Shown piece after piece: positions 9,091 to 19,300 of a stretch of DNA of 64,000 nucleotides (position 1 is its first letter; each line of letters starts with the position of its first letter). The position numbers were made by a program, and so were the translations under genes. Source of the stretch: Parasulfitobacter algicola (lineage in GTDB: Bacteria; Pseudomonadota; Alphaproteobacteria; Rhodobacterales; Rhodobacteraceae); NCBI RefSeq assembly GCF_013315265.1, contig NZ_JABUFE010000004.1, positions 186,001 through 250,000 on the forward strand, read 5' to 3'. Under the pieces are notes generated by a model. It saw only the letters and a program-made list of their open reading frames with translations, was not told the origin of the DNA and did not search any database.

Positions 9091-9711
9091 CTACCGCGAA
9101 AATGCGGACCGAATAAGCCCTATACCGGCCAATGTGAACAAACCAGCGACGACGCCGTCGATCAATCGACGAAAACGACGATATCCTTTCATCACCTGTG
9201 ATCGGGAAAATGCCAACGCATAGCCTGCGTAATTCAGAAAACCCAAGCCTATGCAGATCACTAAAGCGGTTACGATCTGGCCGGCCGCGTCGCCCTTGTC
9301 CATCCCCATCGAAAGTGCCGCCATCCATGCAACGACAGCCTTTGGGTTAGAAAGATTTAGAAATAGGCCGCGAATGAACCAGCGCCCGTTCGCATCGATT
9401 TTTTGCTCAATAGTGACTTTTTGAACTGCTGAGCGACCAGATTGATAAGCCAACCATAGCAAGTATACCCCACCAAGCAACTTAAGCGCGGTTAGCAAAT
9501 AATTTGATCCCTGCAGCACGGCCCCCATACCGGTTGCAGCGACCAATCCCCAAGAAGCCAAGCCAAATGATAAGCCTAGACCAAATATCTGCCCATTTTT
9601 GCCGCCTGAACTCATTGACACGGTTGCCACAGCTATCGTTGCGGGACCTGGCGATACCGTCACGATAAAAAAGGCGCCTGCAATCGCAATCAATCCAGTT
9701 ATGTCTATCAT
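9091..9711 (-). CDS. LysE/RhtB family amino acid exporter
   Basis: A 206-residue inner-membrane protein with about six hydrophobic segments and the family signature SPGPATIAVA in the first loop (around residues 20-30). LysE/RhtB proteins export amino acids or homoserine-like compounds. The start is taken at ATG 9711, with GGGA 7 bases upstream; a TTG two codons earlier is possible. It points towards the saccharopine genes. Export of lysine or a related compound next to lysine catabolism would make sense, but the substrate of such proteins cannot be read from sequence. Confidence 0.85.
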   Translation of the reverse strand: MIDITGLIAIAGAFFIVTVSPGPATIAVATVSMSSGGKNGQIFGLGLSFGLASWGLVAATGMGAVLQGSNYLLTALKLLGGVYLLWLAYQSGRSAVQKVTIEQKIDANGRWFIRGLFLNLSNPKAVVAWMAALSMGMDKGDAAGQIVTALVICIGLGFLNYAGYALAFSRSQVMKGYRRFRRLIDGVVAGLFTLAGIGLIRSAFSR

Positions 9712-9816
9712 GTCCAAATCCCAAAAATTATCCTTCAGTTCGGGCAGGTTCTCAAAATATCCTTATCGCTTAATCATACTGTGCAGACAAATAAGAGACT
9801 TCAACAACAAAAATCA

Positions 9817-9831
9817 GAACTTACTTGCAAC
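9817..9831. promoter_or_regulatory. Possible LexA box upstream of dinB
   Basis: GAACTTACTTGCAAC is GAAC, seven bases, then CAAC. Alphaproteobacterial LexA binds GTTC-N7-GTTC (GAAC-N7-GAAC on the other strand), so this matches seven of eight defined bases. It lies 95 bases before the DNA polymerase IV start, an expected SOS target. One mismatch in a short motif could be chance. Confidence 0.25.
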
Positions 9832-9925
9832 ATTCGCTGCACAGATTAACACGCTTTCTTAACAGTCTGCCTCCGCCATCGAAATCGTCATTGGCATTGC
9901 AAGGGCGCATCTCTAATTTAAGCGC

Positions 9926-11179
9926 ATGGATGCACTTTGCCGAAACTGTCTGCAGATTTTCGAAAACGGCGACCGCTGCCCCAACTGTGGCAGCCCGCGC
10001 GTATTACGTCATCCTGAACTGTTTTCGTTGTCGATCGCACACATGGATTGTGATGCATTCTACGCGTCAGTCGAAAAGCGCGACAATCCGGAATTGCGCG
10101 ACAAACCCGTTATCATTGGGGGTGGACGACGCGGTGTGGTTTCGACGGCTTGCTATATTGCCCGCATTCGGGGTGTTCGCTCTGCCATGCCGATGTTCAA
10201 GGCGTTGAAGCTGTGTCCCGATGCCGTGGTCGTTCGGGGCAGTATAGATAAATACGTTCAGGTTTCGCGCCAGATCCGCATTATGATGGAAGAACTAACG
10301 CCTGCCATCGAACCCTTATCACTGGACGAGGCCTTTCTTGACCTCACAGGAACCGCCAAGCTGCACAATGCACCACCTGCCAAAATGCTGGCCGGTCTGA
10401 CAAAACGCATGAAGGACGAGCTTGGCATAACCGGCTCCATTGGCCTGTCGCATAATAAGTTTTTAGCCAAAGTTGCCTCTGACCTGGATAAACCAAGTGG
10501 ATTTTCGGTGATCGGCAAATCCGAAACAGCCGATTTTCTGAATGACAAACCCGTGGGTCTGATCTGGGGTGTTGGCCATTCTGGCAAAGCCAGTCTTGAA
10601 AAAGCAGGCATTCGGACGTTTGCAGATTTGCTGCGGTGGGACAAAAAAGATCTGCATGCGCGGTTTGGATCCATGGGCGACCGGCTTTGGTATCTTGCAC
10701 GCGGCGAAGATCGGCGCAACGTTTCATCGCGGCGGCCAATCAAATCAATATCAAACGAAACGACGTTTCATGATGACACGGCTGATGTTGATATTCTTGA
10801 CGGTCATATCTGGCGAATGGCTGAAAAAGTCAGCGCGCGCGCAAAAGCAAAACACTTGGCAGGTCGTGTTGTGACGCTAAAGCTGAAACGATCTGATCAT
10901 TCGCTTTTGTCCAAACGTGTATCATTGCGAGATCCGACACAAATCGCTGACCGCATTTACCGCACAGGGCGCGAATTATTTGATCAGGTCAAAACCCACG
11001 GCTCTTACCGGCTTTTGGGCGTCGGTTTGTCAGATCTGACACCAGAAAGTCAGTTCGACACTCTGGGTGATCTTTTGGATCCAGAGGCCGTAAAACGCGC
11101 TGAAGCTGAGCGCGCAACAGACAAAATTCGCGAAAAATTCGGCAAGGATGCGATTGTTAAAGGGCGGGCTCTAAGATGA
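9926..11179 (+). CDS. dinB: DNA polymerase IV (Y-family translesion polymerase)
   Basis: A 417-residue Y-family polymerase. Metal-binding acidic residues are visible as MDCDAF (Asp 41, Asp 43) and SLDEAF (Asp 134, Glu 135), followed by palm, thumb and little-finger domains. It has an added N-terminal zinc-ribbon-like segment with Cys 5, 8, 18 and 21 (CRNC and CPNC) that E. coli DinB lacks. No C-terminal clamp motif could be pinned down. It acts at stalled forks in error-prone bypass. The ribosome site is weak. It converges with the fused membrane/spermidine synthase gene, 15 bases apart. Confidence 0.93.
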   Translation: MDALCRNCLQIFENGDRCPNCGSPRVLRHPELFSLSIAHMDCDAFYASVEKRDNPELRDKPVIIGGGRRGVVSTACYIARIRGVRSAMPMFKALKLCPDAVVVRGSIDKYVQVSRQIRIMMEELTPAIEPLSLDEAFLDLTGTAKLHNAPPAKMLAGLTKRMKDELGITGSIGLSHNKFLAKVASDLDKPSGFSVIGKSETADFLNDKPVGLIWGVGHSGKASLEKAGIRTFADLLRWDKKDLHARFGSMGDRLWYLARGEDRRNVSSRRPIKSISNETTFHDDTADVDILDGHIWRMAEKVSARAKAKHLAGRVVTLKLKRSDHSLLSKRVSLRDPTQIADRIYRTGRELFDQVKTHGSYRLLGVGLSDLTPESQFDTLGDLLDPEAVKRAEAERATDKIREKFGKDAIVKGRALR

Positions 11180-11194
11180 TTCTTATTTTCATTG

Positions 11195-13402
11195 TCATTT
11201 AAGAGCCGATAAAAGATTGGCATAATCATCTGTCCAAACTGGTTTTTGATCCGCTTGCAACACATTCCATTGTTTCGTTTCAGACAGATGTTCGATCCAT
11301 TCAGGATCACGGGATGCAACTACAACCACTGATGCAGTAGATCCGACTTCCCAATTCGCATTTGAGTCCGACAAATCCGACCGAATTGCAGCATGTATAC
11401 CAAGTTTACCTGCAATTCGCGCAAGTGGGGGTGCGATATCGTAATATCGGTTTGAAATATGAAACACCAAAATACCATCTTCTGACAAACGTCTCAGGTA
11501 TAGTTGAACCGCCTCAAGCGTAATCAGGTGAACCGGGATCGCATCGGAACTATAAGCATCCAGAACCAACACATCGAACAGCAGATCCTGATCATCAAGA
11601 ACAATGCGTGCGTCCCCCAAATGTGTGGGTGCATCAGGTGCACAATGATGCATGAACGTAAACAGAGACGTATCGCGCGCAATCTGATCAACAGTCTTAT
11701 CGATTTCATAAAAATGCCAATCCTGCCCAGTTTGTGCATAACAAGCCAGCGAACCGACACCAAGTCCGACAATCCCAATTGTTTCAGATGCCTTTCCCCG
11801 TTCAGATGTCAGCACCTGCGCCATAGGACTTTGGGGATGATAGTAAGACAGCGGTGTTGGATCAGCATCCATATCTGTCAAACGTTGTATGCCATGCAGC
11901 GTGGTACCGTTGCTGTAAAGCCTTGTATTTTCTTCGGTATTATCAACAACCGTATGTTTACCAAAAAAGCTACGGTCTTCGAAGACGGTTGGCTTTAGAT
12001 CGACAGAAAAATTGATTAATATCAGAAATGAGACAGCTACAAAGACAACTGTCGGCTTTCGCCTTAGCAAAAACAGGACCAGCATAAAAATAGCCAGTAA
12101 GCCAAAGGATACTATTCTTTGCTGAATGTCCTTCAAAACAACGTACTGATAGAGACCACCTGCGAAAATAATAACTGCAATTACCATACCAACTAAAAAC
12201 ATCCATGGTTTCAGTTTGTTGCGGGTGAAAAGCAAAAGGGATGCTGCCAATAATGTTGACACCTGTCCTTCAATAACCGTGTCAAAAAAGGTTGGTGCAA
12301 TAATCGAATTGAACAGGCCGCCCAATGCCCCGCCAACAGACATCGTGATATAGAATACTGTTAAATTTCCAGCAGATGGCCTGAGATTATACAGGAGTTT
12401 ATGTGCATAAAACGCCACTATAAGAAGCAATGGCGCGAAGATCAGTGCAGTCACTGACGTCGAAATTAGGTTCATATATGGAATGAACAACATGCTCAGC
12501 ACTGCTAGTGAAATAACAAAAAGTGTATTTGACAGATGATCACTGATCCATGTTCTGTTGCTAAAGGCCAGGACGAACGACAAAATGTAGATCGATAATG
12601 GGATCACCCAGACCAATGGAAAAGATCCAAGATCCGTACTGATTTTTGTTGTAATGGACAGCATCAGCGAAGATGGCACAAAGGCAATCAAGAGCCATAT
12701 ACCAATATCAGATATTGCTATTTTGTCTTCCCGTGTTGATGGTCCTTGCAAAGTTTCTGTTTTTTCATGCCGCGCCATCAAGCCGCAAATGATCAAAAAT
12801 ACTCCGAATAAAACAAATACGAATGACCAAATCACACTAATTTGTGAAATTCGCAGTAAAGGCTCTGCCAATAACGGAAACGAAAGCAAGGCGAGTAAAG
12901 ACCCAAAATTACTAGCGCCATAAAGGAAATATGGATCATCTGCTGAGGGGCCGTTGGTGCGCGTATACCAGGCCTGAAGCAAAGGCGCATTGGCTGAAAG
13001 CATCGCAAACGGCACACCCACGCCAATAGCAAACAATATAAGTGTCTGCAGCGCTGTGGATTGTTCGGGATCATACAGCCAGTTGCTGCTGACGGCCAAT
13101 GGCAAAAATGCAAGCGAAGCTGCCCAAAAAGCGCCATGTACAATCAATTGTATTTTCACCGGAAGTAACCGGGTAATTAAATGTGAATACACATAGCCTG
13201 CAATCAATACGACCTGGAAAAACAACATTGCAGTTGTCCAAACGCCAGATGCACCACCGATTTTAGGTAAAACAAGCTTTGCAAAAAGAGGTTGAACAAA
13301 AAATAGCAAAGCCGCGCTTAGAAAGATCGACACTGAAAACACAATCGGAGCAATCAGCTTTTGATCCATTGCCTTATCATTGCGTTCTGTTTCATGCGCC
13401 AT
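11195..13402 (-). CDS. Fused multi-spanning membrane / spermidine synthase-like protein
   Basis: About 735 residues. The first ~450 are hydrophobic with roughly ten or more membrane spans. The C-terminal ~200 form an SAM/dcSAM-binding fold with GIVGLGVGS near residue 540 and LVLDAYSSDAIPVHL near 610, as in spermidine synthase homologues. By family these fused proteins are annotated as fused MFS/spermidine synthase, but an actual aminopropyl transfer has not generally been shown, and the DAYSSD version differs from classic polyamine enzymes. The start at 13402 has GGAG 8 bases upstream; an ATG at 13369 is an alternative. It stands alone, without speD. Confidence 0.78.
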   Translation of the reverse strand: MAHETERNDKAMDQKLIAPIVFSVSIFLSAALLFFVQPLFAKLVLPKIGGASGVWTTAMLFFQVVLIAGYVYSHLITRLLPVKIQLIVHGAFWAASLAFLPLAVSSNWLYDPEQSTALQTLILFAIGVGVPFAMLSANAPLLQAWYTRTNGPSADDPYFLYGASNFGSLLALLSFPLLAEPLLRISQISVIWSFVFVLFGVFLIICGLMARHEKTETLQGPSTREDKIAISDIGIWLLIAFVPSSLMLSITTKISTDLGSFPLVWVIPLSIYILSFVLAFSNRTWISDHLSNTLFVISLAVLSMLFIPYMNLISTSVTALIFAPLLLIVAFYAHKLLYNLRPSAGNLTVFYITMSVGGALGGLFNSIIAPTFFDTVIEGQVSTLLAASLLLFTRNKLKPWMFLVGMVIAVIIFAGGLYQYVVLKDIQQRIVSFGLLAIFMLVLFLLRRKPTVVFVAVSFLILINFSVDLKPTVFEDRSFFGKHTVVDNTEENTRLYSNGTTLHGIQRLTDMDADPTPLSYYHPQSPMAQVLTSERGKASETIGIVGLGVGSLACYAQTGQDWHFYEIDKTVDQIARDTSLFTFMHHCAPDAPTHLGDARIVLDDQDLLFDVLVLDAYSSDAIPVHLITLEAVQLYLRRLSEDGILVFHISNRYYDIAPPLARIAGKLGIHAAIRSDLSDSNANWEVGSTASVVVVASRDPEWIEHLSETKQWNVLQADQKPVWTDDYANLLSALK

Positions 13403-13497
13403 GTTGATTGCTCCGCTTACCTGCAAGACTGACTTTACGCCTGTTGGTTAGAACGACTTTACGGCAAAATTTTGTATTCAACAAAACATACAAAATG

Positions 13498-13523
13498 AAA
13501 ACACCGCCTGTTGCCAGACGGTG
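13498..13523 (-). terminator. Intrinsic terminator after rpmJ
   Basis: On the minus strand CACCGTCTG, loop GCAA, CAGGCGGTG forms a 9-pair stem (one G-U) closed by a GNRA tetraloop, followed by TTTTCATTTT. It begins 28 bases past the rpmJ stop. Confidence 0.8.
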
Positions 13524-13550
13524 CTTCAAATTTCAGAATGTCAAAACAGA

Positions 13551-13676
13551 TTAGCCCTGACGTGCCTTGAAACGGCGTTGTGTTTTGTTGATTACATAAA
13601 CACGGCCCTTACGGCGCACAACGCGGCAATCGCGGTGACGCTGCTTGAGCGAGCGGAGTGAATTTCTGACCTTCAT
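13551..13676 (-). CDS. rpmJ: 50S ribosomal protein L36
   Basis: A 41-residue basic protein starting [16 protein letters not shown] and ending RRFKARQG, the usual alphaproteobacterial L36 form with a single Cys (DCR) in place of the four zinc ligands of the short L36 type. It is a component of the large ribosomal subunit. The ATG is preceded by AAGGAGAG. It lies 51 bases downstream of tRNA-Val on the same strand, probably in the same transcript, and is followed by a strong terminator. Confidence 0.95.
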   Translation of the reverse strand: MKVRNSLRSLKQRHRDCRVVRRKGRVYVINKTQRRFKARQG

Positions 13677-13727
13677 GGTCCTCTCCTTTTATCGCGGCGC
13701 GTCCCTGCGCCATTGGGTTTCTATTCA

Positions 13728-13802
13728 TGGTGGGCACTACTGGGATCGAACCAGTGACCCCTTCGATGTCAACGAAGTGCTCTACCGCTGAGCTAAGCGC
13801 CC
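13728..13802 (-). tRNA. tRNA-Val(GAC)
   Basis: On the minus strand GGGCGCT pairs with AGTGCCC as the acceptor stem. The anticodon loop within CTTCG-TTGACAT-CGAAG gives GAC, and GGTTCGATCCC is the T arm. CCA is encoded (13730-13728). All four arms can be drawn. Confidence 0.96.
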
Positions 13803-13868
13803 ACGCCCATTTGCAAACCCCTGCGCCCAAAATAAATCAGACGCGGGAAATCCGCGCCGGGTGCTGGG

Positions 13869-13897
13869 TCTATAAAAGGAGTCGCTGACAGGATCAA
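13869..13897 (-). promoter_or_regulatory. Promoter of the tRNA-Val/rpmJ unit
   Basis: On the minus strand TTGATC (13897-13892), 17 bases, TATAGA (13874-13869) matches a sigma-70 promoter. It lies about 66 bases before the tRNA and is followed by a GC-rich stretch, as is common at stable RNA promoters. Confidence 0.55.
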
Positions 13898-13903
13898 GGG
13901 CTT

Positions 13904-13931
13904 TTGAACATCAATAAAATCAGTCTATGAT
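13904..13931 (+). promoter_or_regulatory. Promoter of the N-formylglutamate amidohydrolase gene
   Basis: TTGAAC (13904-13909), 16 bases, TATGAT (13926-13931), followed after 20 bases by the ATG with AAAGGAG between. It is back to back with the tRNA-Val promoter; the two -35 elements are 6 bases apart. Confidence 0.5.
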
Positions 13932-13951
13932 ATAAGTATAAAGGAGCAGAA

Positions 13952-14812
13952 ATGTCGAACGCCGCGTATTCACTGGATTTGCCGCAAAAACGCACAACCA
14001 GCGTTGTTTTTGCATCGCCGCATAGTGGGCGCGATTATTCTGACGTATTTCTAAATCAAACTGTTCTAGACAAAAAAACAATCCGCAGCTCTGAAGATGC
14101 GTTTGTTGATAAGTTATTCGTAGCAGCCCCCCGTTTTGGCGCACCCCTTTTACGTGCAGGCGCACCCAGAGCGTTCGTTGACCTGAACCGCAGTGCCGAT
14201 GAACTTGATCCTGCTTTGATCGAAGGGGTCGGCAAAGTCAGTCATAACCCTCGAGTAGCTTCAGGTCTTGGGGTCATTCCAAGGGTCGTCGCAAATGGGC
14301 GTGCGATTTATCGCGGCAAGATGTCCTGGCAGCGTGCGCAGGACCGCATTACACATATATGGCACCCCTATCATGCGCGACTGCAGCAACTTTTGACGGA
14401 AAATCACAATCAGTTTGGCGAAGCGATTTTGATAGACTGTCATTCCATGCCGCATGAAGCGATTGAATCAATTGCAAAATCTGCAGTCAAAAAGCCCCAG
14501 ATTGTCCTGGGCGATCGTTTTGGCGCCGCCGCAAACAGCGACGTTATGGATCGTGTCGAGCAGGCTTTCACAAAAGTTGGGCTGAATGTTGTGCGCAACA
14601 CGCCATTTGCCGGTGCCTATATTGCACAAACCTACGGCAGGCCCTCGCGACGTCAGCATGTCATCCAGATCGAAATTGATCGTGCGCTTTATATGGATGA
14701 GAAAACCATTTTGCCCCGGCGCGATTTTGAAACGTTTCGCAAGCTGATTACCGGCGCAATTGCCGACATTACACAGATCGGTCAGGTCAAGCTTCCGATG
14801 GCTGCTGAATAA
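13952..14812 (+). CDS. N-formylglutamate amidohydrolase family protein
   Basis: A 286-residue zinc-hydrolase-like protein of the HutG/FGase family (ASPHSGRDYSD near the N-terminus, DLNRSADELD near residue 76, IDCHSMPHE near 152). Characterised members hydrolyse N-formylglutamate to glutamate and formate at the end of one histidine degradation route. No hut genes are adjacent, so this role is unproven. Start supported by AAAGGAG and an upstream promoter. A second, shorter homologue lies at 51915-52655. Confidence 0.85.
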   Translation: MSNAAYSLDLPQKRTTSVVFASPHSGRDYSDVFLNQTVLDKKTIRSSEDAFVDKLFVAAPRFGAPLLRAGAPRAFVDLNRSADELDPALIEGVGKVSHNPRVASGLGVIPRVVANGRAIYRGKMSWQRAQDRITHIWHPYHARLQQLLTENHNQFGEAILIDCHSMPHEAIESIAKSAVKKPQIVLGDRFGAAANSDVMDRVEQAFTKVGLNVVRNTPFAGAYIAQTYGRPSRRQHVIQIEIDRALYMDEKTILPRRDFETFRKLITGAIADITQIGQVKLPMAAE

Positions 14813-14924
14813 TACCCACACTGACCGACGGAAACGCTGCGCATCCACGTAACACTATTGTAGGTTGGCCTTTTTTGGATCAAGCCTATGCTTATTGGTA
14901 AGTTATCCAAGGTATGTCTTAGCG

Positions 14925-16373
14925 ATGCGCTTTTTAGTTCGAAGCCTTATTGGCCTTTTTTTATTATCTCTTACGGTAGGTTTTTTGGGCCTTGCCGCTT
15001 TTTCGATGTTTTCTGCGATTCAAACACGTTTGTCCGATGAACCCGATGCAAGGCCTGCGCGCGAACGTGTATTCGCGGTCAATACAATAACCGTCACACC
15101 CAAAACGCTGATCCCTGAAATGACCGTTTTTGGTGAAGTCCAAAGTCGCCGCACCCTAGAGCTACGGTCCGCTGTTGCAGGTACTTTGGTCGAACTGGCG
15201 AGTGAATTTGAAGAAGGCGGTCAAGTTAAAAACGGCCAACTTCTGGCCCAGATTGATCCGGCCGACATGCAGTCTGCGCTTGACCGTGCCAAGGCCGATA
15301 TCCTGCAAGCCGAAGCAGAAGTGCGCGATGCTGACCGTGCCTTACAACTGGCCCGAGATGAACTCGCGGTTGCCGAAGAACAAAACCTGTTACGACAACG
15401 TGCATTTGTGCGACAACAGGATTTGCGCGAACGCGGTGTGGGCACAGACGCAAGTGTTGAGATCGCTGAACTTGAAGCCTCAAGCGCGCGCCAGTCTGTG
15501 GTGGCTCGCAGACAATCCCTGGCCCAGGCCGAGGCGCGCTTGGATCAATCGAAAACAGCACTTTTGCGGGAACAGATTGATCTGGCCGAAGCGGAACGCC
15601 GACTGGCCGACACCAATATCTATGCTGCATTCACGGGGACACTAAGCGATGTATCAGCTGTTCAGGGCGCACGTATCACATCTGGTGAACAACTGGCGCG
15701 GTTGGTTGACCCAGACCAGCTTGAGGTGCGGTTTCGATTGTCGACAGCGCAATATGCCCGGCTTTTGGATCAAAACGGTGGTTTGCAGCAGGTTCCGGTC
15801 AATGTAACCTTGGATGTCCTGGGATTTGACCATATTGCCCAAGGTATGGTCACACGCGAAAGTGCCGCAGTGGGCGAAGGCCAGACCGGGCGGCTGTTGT
15901 TTGCTACACTTGATCAACCCTTGGGCTTCAAGCCCGGTGACTTTGTCACAGTGCGCATTGCAGAACCCGCTTTGGATAATGTCGTCAAACTGCCTTCGGC
16001 AGCTGTCGGCGCGGATCAGACGGTTCTTGTTTTGGACGATGATGATCGGCTTGAGGTGTCGCAAGTTCAATTGATGCGCAGGCAAGACAATGATGTGATT
16101 GTTACCGCCCCGACCTTGGCAGGTCGTGACATTGTTGCGGAACGCACACCTTTGCTTGGTGCGGGCATCAAGGTCAGACGTCTTAATGACAATACAAGTG
16201 ATGTCGTGGAAATGCTGATGTTAAGCCCCGAACGTCGTACCAAACTAATAACTTTTGTCGAAGAAAATGACAGTATGCCTGATGCCGCAAAAGCGCGCAT
16301 TCTTGGACAGTTAAAACAAGATCAGGTCCCTGCCAGTGTCGTAACACGTCTTGAAAGCCGGATGGGCAGCTAG
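14925..16373 (+). CDS. RND efflux periplasmic adaptor (HlyD/MFP)
   Basis: A 482-residue membrane fusion protein. An N-terminal membrane anchor (about residues 5-30) is followed by a lipoyl half-domain, an Ala/Glu/Arg-rich alpha-helical hairpin at about 100-215, and beta-barrel and membrane-proximal domains. It links an inner-membrane RND pump to an outer-membrane channel. The start is placed at ATG 14925 so that the protein begins MRFLVRSLIG directly before the anchor; an ATG at 14865 would add 20 residues. The stop is followed by GG and the ATG of the pump, so the pair is one operon. No outer-membrane factor gene is adjacent. Confidence 0.87.
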   Translation: MRFLVRSLIGLFLLSLTVGFLGLAAFSMFSAIQTRLSDEPDARPARERVFAVNTITVTPKTLIPEMTVFGEVQSRRTLELRSAVAGTLVELASEFEEGGQVKNGQLLAQIDPADMQSALDRAKADILQAEAEVRDADRALQLARDELAVAEEQNLLRQRAFVRQQDLRERGVGTDASVEIAELEASSARQSVVARRQSLAQAEARLDQSKTALLREQIDLAEAERRLADTNIYAAFTGTLSDVSAVQGARITSGEQLARLVDPDQLEVRFRLSTAQYARLLDQNGGLQQVPVNVTLDVLGFDHIAQGMVTRESAAVGEGQTGRLLFATLDQPLGFKPGDFVTVRIAEPALDNVVKLPSAAVGADQTVLVLDDDDRLEVSQVQLMRRQDNDVIVTAPTLAGRDIVAERTPLLGAGIKVRRLNDNTSDVVEMLMLSPERRTKLITFVEENDSMPDAAKARILGQLKQDQVPASVVTRLESRMGS

Positions 16374-16375
16374 GG

Positions 16376-19300
16376 ATGGCACGTCTTATCCCTCCTTCTA
16401 CCAGTGGCATCCTAAGCTATTTCACACGCCACAAAACTGCCGCCAATTTGCTGTTGGTTCTAATGATTGTCTTGGGCTTGGCAGCCTTTCCGCGGATGCG
16501 CGCACAGTTCTTTCCCGATGTCATCATAGATCAGGTCACCGTGTCAGTCGCGTGGGATGGCGCAGGTGCGGAAGATGTGGATACAGCCATTATTCAGGTG
16601 CTAGAACCTGCGCTTTTGTCGATTGAAGGGGTTGAAAACGCCTATTCTGAATCTCGTGAAGGTTTCGGGTCCATCACTTTGGAATTTGAACCGAACTGGG
16701 ATATGTCGCGTGCCGCTGATGACGTGCAAGTGTCCGTCGATGCCACAAACAATCTGCCCGATGAAGCAGAAGACCCAAACGTACGGCGTGGTGCATGGCG
16801 CGACAGGGTGACAGATGTTGTTATCACCGGTCCTGTGGGTGTTGATCAACTAGGGCGTTTTGCAGATGAATTTGTCACACGACTGTTCAACGCAGGCGTC
16901 ACACGCACATCAATCCGTGGCATCGCCGCGCCCGAGACCGTGGTTGAGGTTACGTCGGACTCACTTATTCGGCACAATGTCACAATAGCAGAAATTGCCG
17001 AAGCCATTGCAGGCGAAGCCGATGCAGACCCAGCCGGTGATGTGTCGGGCATTGACAGCCGCGTGCGGACGGGCATTGCCAAACGCAGCGCAGATGAAAT
17101 CGCGGCAATTGTTTTGCGATCTGATCAGGACGGTCGCCCGCTGACTGTTGGTGATGTTGCCCAGGTTCGTGTCGAAGGGATCAATCGTGAACGCGCCTAT
17201 TTCGTGGGCGATGATCCTGCAATTTCAATTCGCGTAGATCGGTCCGACAGGGGGGATGCCATTGATATTCAGGCACAGGTTCAGGATGTCGCAGATACAC
17301 TGGCCCTAAGCCTGCCCCAAGGTGTGCAGATCAAACTGATCCGGGCCCGCGCCGAACAGATCAGTGGACGGCTGAATATTCTTTTGGATAATGCACTTAT
17401 GGGATTAGGGCTTGTTCTTGCGCTGTTGTTTTTGTTCCTGAATGCACGCACGGCTTTTTGGGTGGCAGCTGGTATTCCAGTGGCCTTACTGGCCGCGATT
17501 GCGCTGATGTATGCTGCAGGTCTGACCATCAACATGGTGTCACTGTTCGCGCTGATCATCACACTTGGGATTGTCGTGGATGACGCAATTGTTGTGGGTG
17601 AACATGCCGATTTTCGTAGCAGACGGTTGGGCGAACCCCCCGTTGTCGCAGCTGAAAACGCCGCAAAGCGGATGGCGGCCCCTGTGTTTTCCGCGACTCT
17701 GACCACAGTCATTGCTTTTTTTGGTCTTGTTGCCGTTGGTGGCCGTTTTGGCGATCTGATTGCAGATATTCCTTTCACAGTGATCGTGGTGCTAATTGCA
17801 TCGCTTGTTGAGTGTTTTTTGATATTGCCTCATCACATGCAAAGCGCACTAAGGGTCAAGCCTGTGATAGGGTTCAAACCCATGCGCGCCTTATTGGGTT
17901 TGCTTGGCGTTCAGGTCTTATTAATAGCCCTTGGTGGGCTGATGTGGATACTTGTCGCAATGACTATCCTATGGTTCAGCCAAGCTGATGTTGTTTTCGA
18001 TATCTTGGTCAGCACGTCCGTCTTCGCTTTTTTCTTCTCTGCTGTACCGTGTGCTGCCCTGGTGTTGTACTTTTTGACACCGGGCGAAAAACGTCGGGTC
18101 ATGTGGGTCTATCTGTCAAAACATGGCATCGATAGCGTGTCCAAAATAGTGAACATTGGCTTTAGTTGGTTTCGCGACAATGCATTCCGTCCGTTGATGG
18201 GCTTTGTTGTAATAGGCCGATATCCAGTGATGGCAGCGGTTATCTTTCTTTTGGCTTGGAACGTAAGCCTTTTGGTGGGTGGCGATGTGCAATGGCGTTT
18301 CTTCAACGCGCCCGAACGCGGATCCGTCACCGGCAATTTCGCCATGGCACCCGGGGCAACGCGCGAGGATTCACTGGAACAAATGCGTGACTTACAACGC
18401 AGCGTCGAAGAACTTGGCGCCGAATACGAAGAACGCTATGGCCTGAACCCGCTTGATTTTGTCATGGCGGAAATCGGTGGTAATTCCGGGCGCGGTCTGG
18501 CTGGGGCTTCGAATAAAGACCCCGATCAGCTTGGCGGTATTTCCATTGAATTGATCGATCCCGATCTGCGCCCCTATTCGTCGTTTGCCTTTGTTGGCGA
18601 ACTGCAAGAGGTCGTTCGACAGCATCCCATGGCCGAAACTGTCAGCTTTCGCGGATGGCGATCGGGGCCAGGCGGCGATGCGATATCTATTCACTTCTAT
18701 GGGGCGGACGCACAAACCCTGAAATCCGCATCCGAGACATTGCAACAGGCGCTTTTGCAATTCCCGGAAGTTTCGGCAGTGCAGGATAATCTGGCCTATG
18801 ACAAAGAAGAATTGGTGTTGGATCTGACGCCGCAAGGTCAGGCATTGGGCTTCACAATTGATGGCCTGGGCCGTGTTTTGCGCAATCGGTTGAACGGGAT
18901 TGAAGCTGCCACCTATCCAGATGGCCCGCGATCAGCCGCAATTCGGGTCGAACTACCTGATGATGAACTGACCGCTGATTTTCTGGATCGGATGCAGTTG
19001 CGTACACCCGCAGGCGAATATGTTCCGCTGGCCGATATTGTGACCGTACAGCGCCAATCTGGCTTTTCAACCGTGCGGCGCGAAAACGGTATTCAACTGA
19101 TATCGGTCACTGGCGATCTGTCCGAAGACGACCCGGCCCGTGCAGAAGAGATCATGCAAATCCTGGAAGATGAGTTGCTTCCAAATATCGCAGGACAATA
19201 TCAGATCGAATTCCTACTGACAGGCCTTAGCGAACAGGAAGATGAATTTCTGAATGATGCCACCCTTGGTCTGATGCTTAGCTTATTGGGTATTTATTTG

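Noticed and set aside
16846-17778. Minus-strand open frames opposite the RND pump
   Set aside because: Low-complexity Ser/Ala/Arg-rich translations typical of shadows.
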